A DNA stretch of 64,000 nt from Pseudotabrizicola alkalilacus (lineage in GTDB: Bacteria; Pseudomonadota; Alphaproteobacteria; Rhodobacterales; Rhodobacteraceae), in assembly GCF_003443995.1 (NCBI RefSeq), contig NZ_QWEY01000008.1, forward strand, positions 173,189-237,188, in the 5' to 3' direction. Of the stretch, positions 1-9,443 are shown one piece after another. The position numbers and the translations under genes are program-made. Positions within the stretch are counted from its first letter, which is position 1. Every line of letters starts with the position of its first letter. A model generated the notes under the pieces. It was not told the DNA's origin. It made no database searches and saw only the letters and a program-made list of their open reading frames with translations.

Positions 1-632
1 ACTCCGTCGAGATGCAGGCCCAGATAGGTGCACAGTGGCTTCAGCGTGTGATGGGTCAGCGCGGCGGCGGCCAACCCCGCCCCCGGCGGCACAACGGCCA
101 TCACGGCGGCGGTGATCGCCGGGGTGGCGCCATTGGTCAGGGCAATGCCAGAGGCTTCGGCGGGAATGCCCTGCCGCATCAGCCAGTCTGCCGCCACCGC
201 CCGGTGATGCGGCATCACCACATTGGGCCGGAACGACAGTGCAGAGGGGGCCGACATGTTTTCGGCCAGCCAGGCAAAGCCGTTGCGCAGACGGTTGAAC
301 TGCATTTCCTCGACCACCGGCTTCAGGATCGACAGGTCGATCACCTCGCCGGGGCGTTCGGGCAGATAGGGCTGGCGCGCCTCGGCCCCGTGATCCAGCA
401 CAAACGACCCCCGCCCCACCTCACCCGCGATCAGACCCCGGCGGATCAGCTCATCATAGGCGCGGCTGACGGTCTGCACCGACAGGCCAAGGGTATCGGC
501 CAGCTTCCGGTGCGGCATCAGCCGCGCCCCCGCAGCCAGTGCGCCGGTTTCAATCGCGCGGGCAAATTGCTCTGCCAAAGACAGATAGGCAGGACGGGAA
601 AGTGTGGCGGGGTCTGGCATCCAATGTGTCAT
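1..632 (-). CDS. MocR/GntR-type regulator with aminotransferase-like domain, partial
   Basis: The first ~75 residues form a GntR winged helix (motifs RKLADTLGLSVQTVSRAYDEL and GEVGRGSFVL). They are followed by the start of a class I aminotransferase-like domain (FRPNVVMPHHRAVAADW, GIALTNGATPAI), which is the MocR architecture. MocR proteins bind PLP and usually control amino acid or osmolyte genes. The 3' end lies outside the window, so the PLP lysine is not visible. ATG at 632 overlaps an inverted repeat; ATG at 620 in the same frame is an alternative start. It diverges from the Lrp gene at 691, and both probably regulate the catabolic genes downstream of that gene. Confidence 0.85.
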   Translation of the reverse strand, partial: MTHWMPDPATLSRPAYLSLAEQFARAIETGALAAGARLMPHRKLADTLGLSVQTVSRAYDELIRRGLIAGEVGRGSFVLDHGAEARQPYLPERPGEVIDLSILKPVVEEMQFNRLRNGFAWLAENMSAPSALSFRPNVVMPHHRAVAADWLMRQGIPAEASGIALTNGATPAITAAVMAVVPPGAGLAAAALTHHTLKPLCTYLGLHLDG

Positions 633-660
633 GATTGCAAATCTGCGCAAAATCATGACA
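627..660. promoter_or_regulatory. Inverted repeat between divergent mocR and lrp genes
   Basis: Perfect 10-bp arms TGTCATGATT (627-636) and AATCATGACA (651-660) are separated by a 14-base spacer that itself contains GCAAATCTGCGC. The site lies in the 58-bp intergenic region and touches the upstream MocR start codon. It is a probable operator for MocR, Lrp or both; which one binds cannot be decided from sequence. Confidence 0.6.
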
Positions 661-690
661 ATCTGCAAACGAAGAATGACGAGGTGCCGC

Positions 691-1167
691 ATGAAACTGG
701 ATGCCATCGACCTGAAGATCCTTGAGGCGGTCCAGCGGGATGGCCGGATCACCAAGCTGAAGCTGGCAGAAGTTGCAGGCCTGTCCCCCACGCCGTGCTG
801 GCTGCGCCTGCGCAAGCTGGAACAGGCGGGGGTGATTTCGGGCTATCACGCCCGGCTGGCCCCCCGGCGAATTGCCCCCTTTGCCACCGTTCTGGTCGAG
901 GTCACGCTGTCCAATCACCGGCAGTCGGATTTTGACCGCTTCGAGCGGGCCATCGCCGGAATGGAGGAGGTGACCGACTGCTGGTCGGTCGGCGGTAGTC
1001 TGGATTACATCCTGAAACTCATGGTCCGCGACATCGACACCTATCAGCGCCTGATCGACCGCATGCTGGCGCAGGACATCGGAATCGACCGCTATTTCAC
1101 CTACATCGTGACCAGAACCGTAAAGGAAGATGCCCCGGTGCCGCTGGCGCTGTTTTCCGCGATGTAG
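691..1167 (+). CDS. Lrp/AsnC family transcriptional regulator
   Basis: The protein has 158 aa, the usual family size. An N-terminal HTH (DLKILEAVQRDGRITKLKLAE, then GLSPTPCWLRLRKLEQAGVI) precedes a RAM/AsnC ligand domain (VLVEVTLSNH, CWSVGGSLDYILKL). The start at 691 is chosen because it gives the standard N-terminus MKLDAIDLKIL; the longer reading from 604 would run across the divergent operator and the mocR start. It probably senses an amino acid and controls the aldehyde dehydrogenase and aminotransferase genes that follow on the same strand. Confidence 0.88.
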   Translation: MKLDAIDLKILEAVQRDGRITKLKLAEVAGLSPTPCWLRLRKLEQAGVISGYHARLAPRRIAPFATVLVEVTLSNHRQSDFDRFERAIAGMEEVTDCWSVGGSLDYILKLMVRDIDTYQRLIDRMLAQDIGIDRYFTYIVTRTVKEDAPVPLALFSAM

Positions 1168-1181
1168 AGAGACTCTCTACA
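1163..1181. promoter_or_regulatory. 19-bp perfect palindrome between lrp and the aldehyde dehydrogenase gene
   Basis: TGTAGAGAGACTCTCTACA is symmetrical around one central base and overlaps the lrp stop codon (TAG 1165-1167). It lies about 105 bp before the dehydrogenase start. The TGTA...TACA ends resemble GntR-type operators, and the FCD GntR gene at 8776 is a candidate binder. A short hairpin is the alternative; no T-run follows it. Confidence 0.5.
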
Positions 1182-1286
1182 ACGGGCGCGCTGAGGCGGT
1201 ATCCGGTCCATTCCCGCCCCCGTCTTTGGCCCCCTTCTCTGCCGGATCTGGCGCACCATGGCCCCAACCGGACAGGAGACCGCCAG

Positions 1287-2780
1287 ATGAATGCCCAGAT
1301 TCCCGTCACCTCACATCCCGCCTTGTCCCGCCTGACCGACCGCGCGTTGCTGCGCACGCTTGGCCATATCGGCGGGCGTTGGACGGCGGCACCGGATGCC
1401 GCCGATTTTGCCGTGACCGATCCGGCAACCGGAGCCTTGGTCGCCCGCGTCGCGGCGCTGGACGCCAGTGCCACCGATGCAGCCATTGCGGCGGCCACGG
1501 CCGCCTTTCCGGCATGGGCGGCGCGCCTGCCACAAGAGCGCGCCCGCATCCTGCGCCGCTGGGCCGCGCTGATGCTGGCGGCGGTCGATGATCTGGCGCT
1601 GATCATGACAATGGAGCAAGGCAAGCCGCTGGCCGAGTCGCGGGGCGAGATCGCCTATGCCGCCGAGTTTCTGGACTGGTACGCAGATGAGGCCCCGCGC
1701 ATGAACGCCGAAGGCGTCACGCCGCATCTGGCCGATGTCGAGATGATCGTGCGCCGCGAGGCGCTTGGCCCGGTGGGGGTGGTGACGCCGTGGAACTTTC
1801 CCTCGGCAATGATCACCCGCAAGGTGGCGGCGGCTCTGGCGGCGGGCTGCACGGTGGTGGTGCATCCTTCGGCAGAAACCCCGCTGTCGGCGCTGGCTCT
1901 GGCCGAGTTGGCGGAGCGGGCCGGGCTGCCGGACGGGGTGATGAACATGGTTCCGGGCGATGCCGCACCAATCGTCGGCCAGATGTGCGCCGATCCCCGG
2001 CTGCGCGCGATGTCCTTTACCGGATCGACCGGCATTGGCCGCAGAATCGCGGCGCAATGTGCGCCCACGATGAAGCGGCTGGTGATGGAGTTGGGCGGCC
2101 ATGCGCCGCTGATCGTCTTTGCCGATGCCGACATCGACCGCGCGGTGCAGATCACGATGGACGCGAAATTTGCCACCTCCGGCCAAGACTGTCTTGCCGC
2201 CAACCGCATCTATGTGGCGCGCAGCATCCTTCCCGCCTTCACCGAACAGCTGGCCGCCCGCATCGCTGCCCTGCGGGTTGGCCCCGGCCTGGACCCTGCG
2301 TCGCAAATCGGCCCGCTGATGCACGATCGCGCGCTGGCAAAGGTGGCCGCGCAGGTCAAGGATGCCGTGGCGCGCGGTGGACGGGTGCTGGTCGGCGGGG
2401 CGGCGCACCCAGATCTGGCGCTGGCCTATAGGCCCACGCTGATCGTGGACGCCCCCGATGACGCGCTGATCCACCGCGAGGAAACCTTTGGCCCGGTCGC
2501 CTCGGTGATGGCCTTTGACACCGAAGCCGAGGTGATCGCCCGCGCCAATGACACCGACTACGGGCTTGTGGCCTATGTTGTCACCCGCGATGGTGCCCGC
2601 GCCTTGCGGATGTCACGCGCGCTTGAATTCGGGATGATCGCCGTCAACCGTGTCAAGATCACCGGCGGCCCGGTGCCCTTTGGCGGCTGGAAACAGTCAG
2701 GCTTGGGGCGCGAAGGCTCGCGCCACGGGCTGGAAGCGTTTACCGAACTGAAATACCTCTGCATCGACACCGCCGCCTGA
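1287..2780 (+). CDS. NAD(P)-dependent aldehyde dehydrogenase, succinate-semialdehyde dehydrogenase type
   Basis: The 497-aa protein has full ALDH family length. It shows the cofactor/oxyanion segment VVTPWNFPSAMITRK, the Rossmann glycine segment SFTGSTGIGRR, the general-base glutamate in MELGGHAPLIV and the catalytic cysteine in SGQDCLAANRIYV; the C-terminal EETFGPVASV and GGWKQSGLGREG are typical of GabD-like enzymes. It oxidises a semialdehyde to the acid, most likely the product of the class III aminotransferase encoded 19 bp downstream. The real substrate is not known. An RBS (GGAG) precedes the ATG. Confidence 0.88.
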   Translation: MNAQIPVTSHPALSRLTDRALLRTLGHIGGRWTAAPDAADFAVTDPATGALVARVAALDASATDAAIAAATAAFPAWAARLPQERARILRRWAALMLAAVDDLALIMTMEQGKPLAESRGEIAYAAEFLDWYADEAPRMNAEGVTPHLADVEMIVRREALGPVGVVTPWNFPSAMITRKVAAALAAGCTVVVHPSAETPLSALALAELAERAGLPDGVMNMVPGDAAPIVGQMCADPRLRAMSFTGSTGIGRRIAAQCAPTMKRLVMELGGHAPLIVFADADIDRAVQITMDAKFATSGQDCLAANRIYVARSILPAFTEQLAARIAALRVGPGLDPASQIGPLMHDRALAKVAAQVKDAVARGGRVLVGGAAHPDLALAYRPTLIVDAPDDALIHREETFGPVASVMAFDTEAEVIARANDTDYGLVAYVVTRDGARALRMSRALEFGMIAVNRVKITGGPVPFGGWKQSGLGREGSRHGLEAFTELKYLCIDTAA

Positions 2781-2799
2781 GCGCGGGAAAGGACCAATC

Positions 2800-4173
2800 A
2801 TGCTTGACCGCGACAATGATCTGAACGCCTGGGATCGTGACCATTTCTTCCATCCCTCGACCCATATGGGCATGCATGCGCGCGGCGACACGCCGCGCCG
2901 CGTCATCGTCGGCGGTGAGGGCTGCCACATCGTCGACGCCACCGGCAAACGCAGTCTGGATGCCTTTGCCGGGCTCTACTGCGTGAATGTGGGCTATGGC
3001 CGGACCGAAATTGCCGATGCCATTGCGGAACAGGCGCGCGAACTGGCCTATTACCACGCCTATGTCGGCCACGGGACCGAGGCAAGCATCACGCTGGCGC
3101 GGATGATCATCGAACGCGCGCCCGAGCATATGAGCCGGGTCTACTTCGGGCTGTCGGGGTCGGATGCGAACGAGACCAACATCAAGCTGATCTGGTACTA
3201 CAACAACATTCTGGGCCGCCCAGAGAAGAAAAAGATCATCAGCCGTTGGCGGGGCTATCACGGGTCTGGCGTGATGACCGGCAGCCTGACCGGCCTGTCG
3301 TTGTTCCACGCCAATTTCGACCTGCCCCGCGCCCCGATCCTGCACACCGACGCGCCCTATTACTTCCGCCGCGAAGACCGCTCGATGTCCGAGGAACACT
3401 TCAGCGCCCATTGCGCCGCCCGGCTGGAAGAGATGATCCTTGCCGAAGGGCCCGACACCATCGCCGCCTTCATCGGCGAGCCGATCCTTGGCACCGGCGG
3501 CATTGTGCCGCCGCCACAGGGCTATTGGGCGGCGATTCAGGCGGTGCTGAAAAAGTATGATATCCTGCTGGTCGCGGATGAGGTGGTGACCGGGTTTGGC
3601 CGTCTGGGCACCATGTTCGGGTCGGTGCATTACGGGATGGAGCCGGATCTGATCACCATCGCCAAGGGTCTGACCTCGGCCTATGCGCCGCTGTCAGGGT
3701 CGATCGTGTCGGACCGGATGTGGCAGGTTCTGGTGCAAGGGTCCGATCAGCTTGGCCCGATTGGCCACGGCTGGACCTATTCCGCCCACCCGATCTGTGC
3801 CGCCGCCGGGGTGGCAAACCTGAAGCTGATTGACGAGATGGGCCTTGTGCAGAACGCGGGCGAGGTCGGGGCCTACTTCCGCGCCGGTCTGGCCGATGCG
3901 CTGGCCGGTCACGCCAATGTCGGCGAGGTGCGCGGCGATGGGTTGATGGCTGCGGTCGAATTTGTCGAAGACAAGGACGACCGGCGCTTTTTTGACACGG
4001 CGCGCAAGGTCGGGCCAGCGGTCGCCGCTGCCCTGCTGGAACAGGGCGTCATTGGCCGCGCCATGCCGCAAGGCGACATCCTCGGCTTTGCCCCGCCGCT
4101 GTGCCTGACCCGCGACGAAGCGGATGTCGTCATCAAGGCGGCGGATAAAGCCGTGCGCGCCGTTCTGGGCTGA
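2800..4173 (+). CDS. Class III PLP-dependent aminotransferase (omega-amino acid or diamine type)
   Basis: The protein has 457 aa. It shows the class III pattern: PLP phosphate contact GLSGSDANETNIK, the aspartate in LLVADEVVTGFGRLG and the Schiff-base lysine in DLITIAKGLTSAYAPLSG. Family members move a terminal amino group from an omega-amino acid or diamine to pyruvate or 2-oxoglutarate, giving a semialdehyde. Coupling with the preceding aldehyde dehydrogenase gives a two-step route from a terminal amine to an acid. GABA, beta-alanine and polyamine derivatives are plausible substrates but cannot be told apart here. Confidence 0.88.
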   Translation: MLDRDNDLNAWDRDHFFHPSTHMGMHARGDTPRRVIVGGEGCHIVDATGKRSLDAFAGLYCVNVGYGRTEIADAIAEQARELAYYHAYVGHGTEASITLARMIIERAPEHMSRVYFGLSGSDANETNIKLIWYYNNILGRPEKKKIISRWRGYHGSGVMTGSLTGLSLFHANFDLPRAPILHTDAPYYFRREDRSMSEEHFSAHCAARLEEMILAEGPDTIAAFIGEPILGTGGIVPPPQGYWAAIQAVLKKYDILLVADEVVTGFGRLGTMFGSVHYGMEPDLITIAKGLTSAYAPLSGSIVSDRMWQVLVQGSDQLGPIGHGWTYSAHPICAAAGVANLKLIDEMGLVQNAGEVGAYFRAGLADALAGHANVGEVRGDGLMAAVEFVEDKDDRRFFDTARKVGPAVAAALLEQGVIGRAMPQGDILGFAPPLCLTRDEADVVIKAADKAVRAVLG

Positions 4174-4194
4174 CGACATCGGGTTCATGACATC

Positions 4195-4236
4195 CCCGCG
4201 CGCCGGGCAACCGATTGGCGCGCGGGTTCCTTTTCC
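4195..4236 (+). terminator. Rho-independent terminator after the aminotransferase gene
   Basis: Perfect 10-bp arms CCCGCGCGCC (4195-4204) and GGCGCGCGGG (4217-4226) surround a 12-base loop and are followed by TTCCTTTTCC. It separates the dehydrogenase/aminotransferase transcript from the amidohydrolase-transporter operon. The 309-bp gap that holds it contains no convincing gene. Confidence 0.7.
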
Positions 4237-4393
4237 GCTTCGGTGCCCGGAACACTCCAGCCGCTGGGCTATGCGCGCGGGTTGGCGCGGGCGGGGGTTG
4301 CTTCGTGGGCGATGATCTTTGTCCGCACGTGCCCGCACCACAGGCGGATGATCAGCAGATGACAGGAAGTTCCGGGTTTTAGGTCTTTGACCG

Positions 4394-4412
4394 ATTGTCG
4401 ATCCTTGACAAT
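4394..4412. promoter_or_regulatory. Inverted repeat upstream of the amidohydrolase operon
   Basis: ATTGTC (4394-4399) and GACAAT (4407-4412) are separated by 7 bases, about 70 bp before the amidohydrolase start. It is a candidate operator for the FCD GntR regulator encoded at the end of the same operon. The spacing differs from the short spacing usual for FadR-type sites, so the binder is uncertain. Confidence 0.4.
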
Positions 4413-4482
4413 TCGCCAATAACTCCGGACGTAAAGATGACGCGCGCTGATTGCGCCGCTCCTCTGATCCCGGAACCTGCCC

Positions 4483-5670
4483 ATGACCCACCGTCCCAAT
4501 GACCCCGCCGCCGAAATCGAGCGCCTTGTCCGCGCGGTGGAGGAGCGGATGATCGCGGTCCGGCGTGATCTGCACGCCCATCCTGAAACCGGGTTTGACA
4601 CCATCCGCACCGCCGCGATTGTTGCGGGTGAGCTGCGCGGCTTGGGGCTGACACCAAAAACCGGCGTCGGGCGTACCGGGGTTGTGGCCGAGATCACCGG
4701 CGGTCGTCCCGGCCCCTGCCTGATCCTGCGCGCCGATATGGACGCGCTGCCGATCCATGAGGAAACCGGGCTGCCCTTTGCCTCGACCATCCCCGGCAAG
4801 ATGCATGCCTGCGGCCATGATCTGCACACCGCGTCATTGCTTGGGGCTGCGGCCGCGCTGGTGCAGCTGGCCCCGACACTTGCCGGAACGGTGCGGCTGA
4901 TCTTCCAGCCCGCCGAGGAAACGCAGGACAGCGGGGCCGCCGCCATGGTCGCCGATGGCGCGGCTGACGGGGTGGATATGGCCATCGCCTTTCACAACCG
5001 GCCCGAACATCCCGTTGGTCAGATCTCGCTGAACCGGGGGGCGAGCACGGCGTCGAGCGATGAATTCCGGGTGGTGCTGCATGGCAAATCCGGTCATGCC
5101 GCGCGCCCGCATGCTGCCATCGACCCGATCATCGGGGCAGCCCATGTCCTGACCCAGCTGCAAACCGTGATCTCGCGTGAGATGGACCCGGCCCTGTCAG
5201 CCGTGCTGACGGTCGGCCACATCGAAGGCGGGGCCACGCAGAACATCATCCCCGACAGTTGCATGTTCGAGGGCACGGTCCGGTGCCGGTCGCCCGAGTC
5301 GCGCGATCTGGCCGAAGCCGCGTTCCGTCGCATCTGCATGGGGGCCGCCGCCGGGCTGAACCTGCGGGCCGAGGTGGACTATACCCGCGGCGCGCCGCCT
5401 CTGATGAATGATGACGCCATGATCACCCGCACCGCCGAAGCGCTGTCGGCACAGTTTGGCGCGCCCACACTGGTTGAACCCGGCAGCAGCTTTGGCGCCG
5501 AGGATTTTTCCTATTTCTCGGAACGGGTGCCATCGGTGCAGATCTTCATCGGCTCCGGCCAGCCGGGTCGCGCTGACCGGGTTCACAACTCCAACTACCA
5601 GCCTGATGAGGGCTGCATTGCCCAAAGCGCCATCGCGTTGACACGGATGGCAACCGAATTCCTGGCCTGA
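4483..5670 (+). CDS. M20 family amidohydrolase (hippurate hydrolase / N-acyl-amino acid hydrolase type)
   Basis: The protein has 395 aa. It carries the M20D metal-ligand and catalytic motifs HAHPETGFDT, LRADMDALPIHEETG, KMHACGHDLHTA and FQPAEETQDSGAAAMV, with a dimerisation lid around GKSGHAARPHAAIDP. The family removes an acyl group from N-acylated amino acids or amides in the cytoplasm. It begins the operon that continues into a polar amino acid ABC transporter, so an N-acylated amino compound is probably imported and hydrolysed; the exact substrate is unknown. Confidence 0.88.
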   Translation: MTHRPNDPAAEIERLVRAVEERMIAVRRDLHAHPETGFDTIRTAAIVAGELRGLGLTPKTGVGRTGVVAEITGGRPGPCLILRADMDALPIHEETGLPFASTIPGKMHACGHDLHTASLLGAAAALVQLAPTLAGTVRLIFQPAEETQDSGAAAMVADGAADGVDMAIAFHNRPEHPVGQISLNRGASTASSDEFRVVLHGKSGHAARPHAAIDPIIGAAHVLTQLQTVISREMDPALSAVLTVGHIEGGATQNIIPDSCMFEGTVRCRSPESRDLAEAAFRRICMGAAAGLNLRAEVDYTRGAPPLMNDDAMITRTAEALSAQFGAPTLVEPGSSFGAEDFSYFSERVPSVQIFIGSGQPGRADRVHNSNYQPDEGCIAQSAIALTRMATEFLA

Positions 5671-5705
5671 CCCAATTCTGCCCTGACACCTGAAGGAGAC
5701 CACCG

Positions 5706-6554
5706 ATGACCCTCACCCGCAGCACCTTTCTGCGCGCCGCACTGGCCGCAGCCGTTGCCCTGACCGCAGCCCCCGTGCTGGCGCAGGACAAGAAGCTTGT
5801 CTTCGCAACCGAAGGCGCTTTCCCTCCGTTCAACATGACCCGGCCCGATGGCACGCTGTACGGGTTCGAGCTGGATATGCTGGACGAAGTCGCCAAGCGC
5901 GCCGGGTTTGAATACGAGGTGATCTCGCAGGCGTGGGATGGCATGATTCAGGGGCTGGTCGATGGCAAATACGATGCCGTGGTCGATTCCGTCACCATCA
6001 CCGGAAAGCGGCTGGAAGTGGTCGATTTCTCGCTGCCCTACACCACCGGCGGCTCGACCTTTGCGGTGATGAAGGAAAGCGGGTTGGAACTTGACGGCAC
6101 CGGCACCTTTGTCGACCTGACCGAAGAAGCGCCGACCGAAGCCGCCATCAACGCCATCGCCGAAAAGCTGGCGGGTAAGACCGTCGGCGTGCATGTGGCG
6201 ACGATTCAGGCCGATTTTCTGGCCACCTATCTGGAACCAAAGGGCGTGACGATCCGCACCTATCCCAATGGGCCTGATGTCTATCAGGATCTGATGAACG
6301 GGCGGCTGGATGCGGGTATGGCATCCGTCACCAACATCTCAGCCTTTCTGGAAAAGAACACCGAAACCGCAATGGCGACCGGCCCCTCGTTCAAGGGCGG
6401 CGTGATGGGCGCAGGCGCGGCATTCGTGGTCCAGAAGGGCAATGCCGAACTGGCCGACAAGATCAGCGCCGCGCTGAAATCCATGTCCGATGATGGCACG
6501 CTGGAGGCCCTGTCGAACCAGTGGTTCGGCATGGTCGTGACGCCAAAGCTCTGA
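5706..6554 (+). CDS. Polar amino acid ABC transporter substrate-binding protein (SBP family 3)
   Basis: The 282-aa protein has a signal peptide (MTLTRSTFLRAALAAAVALT, cleavage after VLAQ). It then shows the family 3 pattern LVFATEGAFPPFNM, GFELDMLDEVAKRAG and KYDAVVDSVTITGKRLEVVDFSLPY. A good RBS (GAAGGAG) precedes the ATG. The insertion around residues 118-140 (ELDGTGTFVDLTEEAPTEAA) is longer than in the smallest homologues. It binds the periplasmic ligand for the two permeases that follow. Confidence 0.9.
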   Translation: MTLTRSTFLRAALAAAVALTAAPVLAQDKKLVFATEGAFPPFNMTRPDGTLYGFELDMLDEVAKRAGFEYEVISQAWDGMIQGLVDGKYDAVVDSVTITGKRLEVVDFSLPYTTGGSTFAVMKESGLELDGTGTFVDLTEEAPTEAAINAIAEKLAGKTVGVHVATIQADFLATYLEPKGVTIRTYPNGPDVYQDLMNGRLDAGMASVTNISAFLEKNTETAMATGPSFKGGVMGAGAAFVVQKGNAELADKISAALKSMSDDGTLEALSNQWFGMVVTPKL

Positions 6555-6555
6555 C

Positions 6556-7278
6556 ATGGAATTCGGGAAACTCGCGCTTCTGGGCTTTGGCCCCGAAGGC
6601 TGGGGTCTGGTGCTGGTCCGCGCCGGGCTGATGACGCTTGCTGTCTCGGTCGCGGCCTTTGTGTTCGGGCTCGGCTTGGGCATATTGATCGCCTGGGCGC
6701 GGATCGGCGGCAATGCCGTGCTGCGGCGGCTGGCCGAGGTCTATGTCGTCGTGCTGCGCGGGGTTCCCGATATTCTGGTGATCTATCTGTTCTACTTCGG
6801 TGGCCGTCAGGTTGTGACGGCCATCGGCACCGGCCTTGGCTTTGAAGGTCCGTTCGACATTTCGGGCTTTGTCGCCGGGATGCTGGCGATCGGGCTTATT
6901 TCGGCTGCGGGCCAGTCCGAGGTGCTGCGCGGGGCCTATCAGGCAGTGCCAAAGGGCATGGTCGAGGCAGGCCGCGTGGTTGGCATGACCCGGCTGACCC
7001 TGTTCCGCCGGGTGATTGCGCCGCAGGCCATGACCACGGCCCTGCCCGGCATGGGCAACCAGTGGCAATCGGTGATCAAGGAAACCGCGCTGGTCTCGGT
7101 CACCGGGCTGGTCGAGACGATGCGGCAGGTGTCGGTCGCTGCCGGCACGACGCAGGAGCATTTCCTGTTCTACGCCGCAGGCGCAGTGATCTATCTGTGC
7201 ATCACCACGGTGTCCGATCAGATCTTCCGCTTTGCCGAACGCCGCAGCCTGCGCGGCCATCCGCAAGGGGGGATGTGA
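6556..7278 (+). CDS. Polar amino acid ABC transporter permease 1
   Basis: The 240-aa protein is a HisM/HisQ-type permease with about five hydrophobic segments. The cytoplasmic EAA loop is visible as [20 protein letters not shown], with the inner-membrane motif [17 protein letters not shown] earlier. It starts one base after the substrate-binding protein gene stop, implying translational coupling, and pairs with the next permease. Confidence 0.9.
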   Translation: MEFGKLALLGFGPEGWGLVLVRAGLMTLAVSVAAFVFGLGLGILIAWARIGGNAVLRRLAEVYVVVLRGVPDILVIYLFYFGGRQVVTAIGTGLGFEGPFDISGFVAGMLAIGLISAAGQSEVLRGAYQAVPKGMVEAGRVVGMTRLTLFRRVIAPQAMTTALPGMGNQWQSVIKETALVSVTGLVETMRQVSVAAGTTQEHFLFYAAGAVIYLCITTVSDQIFRFAERRSLRGHPQGGM

Positions 7279-7280
7279 GC

Positions 7281-7970
7281 ATGGATTTCACATTTCTGGG
7301 CGATATGTTCGCCAGCCTGCTGAAGGGTCTGCCGCTGACCCTGAATTTCTGGGTGCTGTCGCTGCTAGGCGGGGGCACGCTGGCGCTGATCCTCAACCTG
7401 ATGCGGACCACCCGGATCGGCAATGCGGTGGCTGGGGCCTATGTCTTTGTGTTCCGGGGCACGCCGCTGTTGATCCAGATCTTCATGATTTATTACGGGC
7501 TGGCGGGCTTTGGCTTTGTCCGGCAAAGCTTTCTGTGGCCGTTTCTGCGCGAACCCTATTGGTGCGGGCTGCTGGCGCTGATCCTGAACGACGCGGCCTA
7601 TACCTCGGAAATCCTGCGCGGCGGCTTGCGCGCCGTGCCCAAGGGCGCGGTCGAGGCGGGGCGCGTGTCGGGCATGACCCGGTTTGCCATCCTGCGCCGC
7701 ATCACGCTGCCGCTGGCCTTCCGTCAGGCGCTGCCCGCTTATTCCAACGAGGTGATCTCGATGCTGAAAGCCACGGCGCTTGTCTCTACCATCACTCTGA
7801 TGGACATGACCGGCATCGCGCGCGCCGCGATCTCGGAAACCTGGCGCGCGGTGGAAATCCTGCTCTGCGCGGCGGCAATCTATCTGGCAATCTCGCTGCT
7901 TGTGACCCGGTTCTCTGCGTGGTTCGAACGGCGGCTTTCGCCTTGGCATTTCGGAAGGACGACACCATGA
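7281..7970 (+). CDS. Polar amino acid ABC transporter permease 2
   Basis: The 229-aa protein starts at 7281 ([16 protein letters not shown]), two bases after the previous stop; a longer open frame reaches back into permease 1 and is ignored. It shows the family segment [20 protein letters not shown] and the EAA loop [20 protein letters not shown]. It forms the heterodimeric channel with the 6556 gene product. Confidence 0.9.
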   Translation: MDFTFLGDMFASLLKGLPLTLNFWVLSLLGGGTLALILNLMRTTRIGNAVAGAYVFVFRGTPLLIQIFMIYYGLAGFGFVRQSFLWPFLREPYWCGLLALILNDAAYTSEILRGGLRAVPKGAVEAGRVSGMTRFAILRRITLPLAFRQALPAYSNEVISMLKATALVSTITLMDMTGIARAAISETWRAVEILLCAAAIYLAISLLVTRFSAWFERRLSPWHFGRTTP

Positions 7971-8761
7971 CGGACGCTGTGGAGACCAAAGCTGTGGGAC
8001 CGGCACTGTCGATCACCGGGCTGCGCAAGACGTTCGGGGCCAATGAGGTGCTGCGCGGCATCGACCTGAGCGCGCGCGACGGCGACGTGATCTCGATGAT
8101 CGGGGCCTCGGGCTCGGGAAAAAGCACCCTGCTGCGCTGCATCCCGATGCTGGAGATTCCGGATTCGGGCACTGTCACCGTGGGCGAAGACAGCCTGTCG
8201 CCGAAAGGCGGCCGCCTGACCCGGGCCGAAGAGGCCACGGCGCGGCGGATGCGCGGCCATCTCGGCTTTGTGTTCCAGAACTTCAACCTGTGGACGCACC
8301 GCACCGTTTTGCAAAACGTGATCGAGGCCCCGCTGTTCGTGCAGAACCGCAGCCGGGCCGAGGCGGTGGATGAGGCGACCGCCCTGCTGGAAAAGGTCGG
8401 TCTGGCCGAAAAGCGCGACGCCTGGCCCGCGCATCTGTCGGGCGGGCAACAGCAGCGCGTAGCCATTGCGCGGGCTTTGGCACAGCGCCCCCGCGCCATC
8501 CTGTTCGACGAGCCGACCTCGGCGCTGGACCCGGAACTGGTGGGCGAGGTGCTCAAGGTGATCCGCAGTCTGGCCGAAGAGGGGCGCACTCTGCTGATCG
8601 TGACCCACGAGATGGGGTTTGCGCGCGATGTCTCGTCGCGCGTGGTGCTGCTGCATCAGGGCCAGATCGAGGAAGACGGCACCCCGGAACAGGTCTTTGC
8701 CAACCCAAGGTCAGACCGCGCCCGCGCCTTTCTGTCCGGTCATTTCGACCGGACGCGCTAG
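7967..8761 (+). CDS. Polar amino acid ABC transporter ATP-binding protein (HisP/GlnQ type)
   Basis: The 264-aa protein has Walker [14 protein letters not shown], the Q-loop region [10 protein letters not shown], signature [15 protein letters not shown], Walker [17 protein letters not shown] and the H-loop [13 protein letters not shown]. The ATG overlaps the preceding stop by 4 bp (ATGA). It energises the transporter encoded by the three preceding genes. Confidence 0.92.
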   Translation: MTDAVETKAVGPALSITGLRKTFGANEVLRGIDLSARDGDVISMIGASGSGKSTLLRCIPMLEIPDSGTVTVGEDSLSPKGGRLTRAEEATARRMRGHLGFVFQNFNLWTHRTVLQNVIEAPLFVQNRSRAEAVDEATALLEKVGLAEKRDAWPAHLSGGQQQRVAIARALAQRPRAILFDEPTSALDPELVGEVLKVIRSLAEEGRTLLIVTHEMGFARDVSSRVVLLHQGQIEEDGTPEQVFANPRSDRARAFLSGHFDRTR

Positions 8762-8775
8762 AGAAAGGGCAAGCC

Positions 8776-9429
8776 ATGCGCCAGCCCATTGAACGCAAAA
8801 GCCTTCAGGATCAGGCGACCGACTGGCTGCGCGAGGCGATCGTGCGCGGCGACATGCCCCCGGGCACACTGCTGACCGAACAGGCGCTGACCGAACAGAT
8901 CGGCACCGGGCGCGGCACCGTGCGCTCGGCCCTGTTCGCGCTGGAAGCGCAGGAGCTGGTCACCCGCACCCCCTATTCCAGCTGGCGCGTGGCGGTGCTC
9001 GATGCGCAGGTGATCTGGGAGATCTACACGCTGCGCGCCGCCTTTGAGGGCCTGGCCGCGCGCATTCTGGCCGAACGGCGGGGTGTGCTGGGCTTGGATC
9101 AGGTGACCGCCGCCTTTGCCGCGCTGACCGTGGCACAGGATGCCGACACCGGCGCGCGGGTGTCCGCCGATCTGGGGTTTCACGCCAGTTTCGTGCGCCA
9201 GACCGGGCATCAGCATCTGATCCGCCGCCATGGCCTGCTGGCCGACAAGATGGAGTGGCTGTACCGCTGGTCGGAAAGCCACTGGCCCTGCCGCAACCCA
9301 CTGCTGGACGAACATCAGCCGCTGTTCGATGCGCTGACCGGGGGGACCCCCGATCAGGCCGAGCGGGCGGTGCGCGATCACATCGACTATTCCATAACAC
9401 AGGATGTTGCAGGCTTTCACAGCCTGTGA
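8776..9429 (+). CDS. GntR family regulator, FadR/FCD subfamily
   Basis: The 217-aa protein has an N-terminal winged helix (WLREAIVRGDMPPGTLLTE, QIGTGRGTVRSALFALEAQ). An FCD ligand domain follows, with helical core residues around LRAAFEGLAARILAE, LGFHASFVRQTGH and the C-terminal AVRDHIDYSI. FCD regulators respond to small carboxylates or amino acids. It is placed directly behind the transporter, so it probably controls this operon through the inverted repeats near 1163 or 4394. Confidence 0.87.
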   Translation: MRQPIERKSLQDQATDWLREAIVRGDMPPGTLLTEQALTEQIGTGRGTVRSALFALEAQELVTRTPYSSWRVAVLDAQVIWEIYTLRAAFEGLAARILAERRGVLGLDQVTAAFAALTVAQDADTGARVSADLGFHASFVRQTGHQHLIRRHGLLADKMEWLYRWSESHWPCRNPLLDEHQPLFDALTGGTPDQAERAVRDHIDYSITQDVAGFHSL

Positions 9430-9443
9430 ACGGAAAGGACGAC

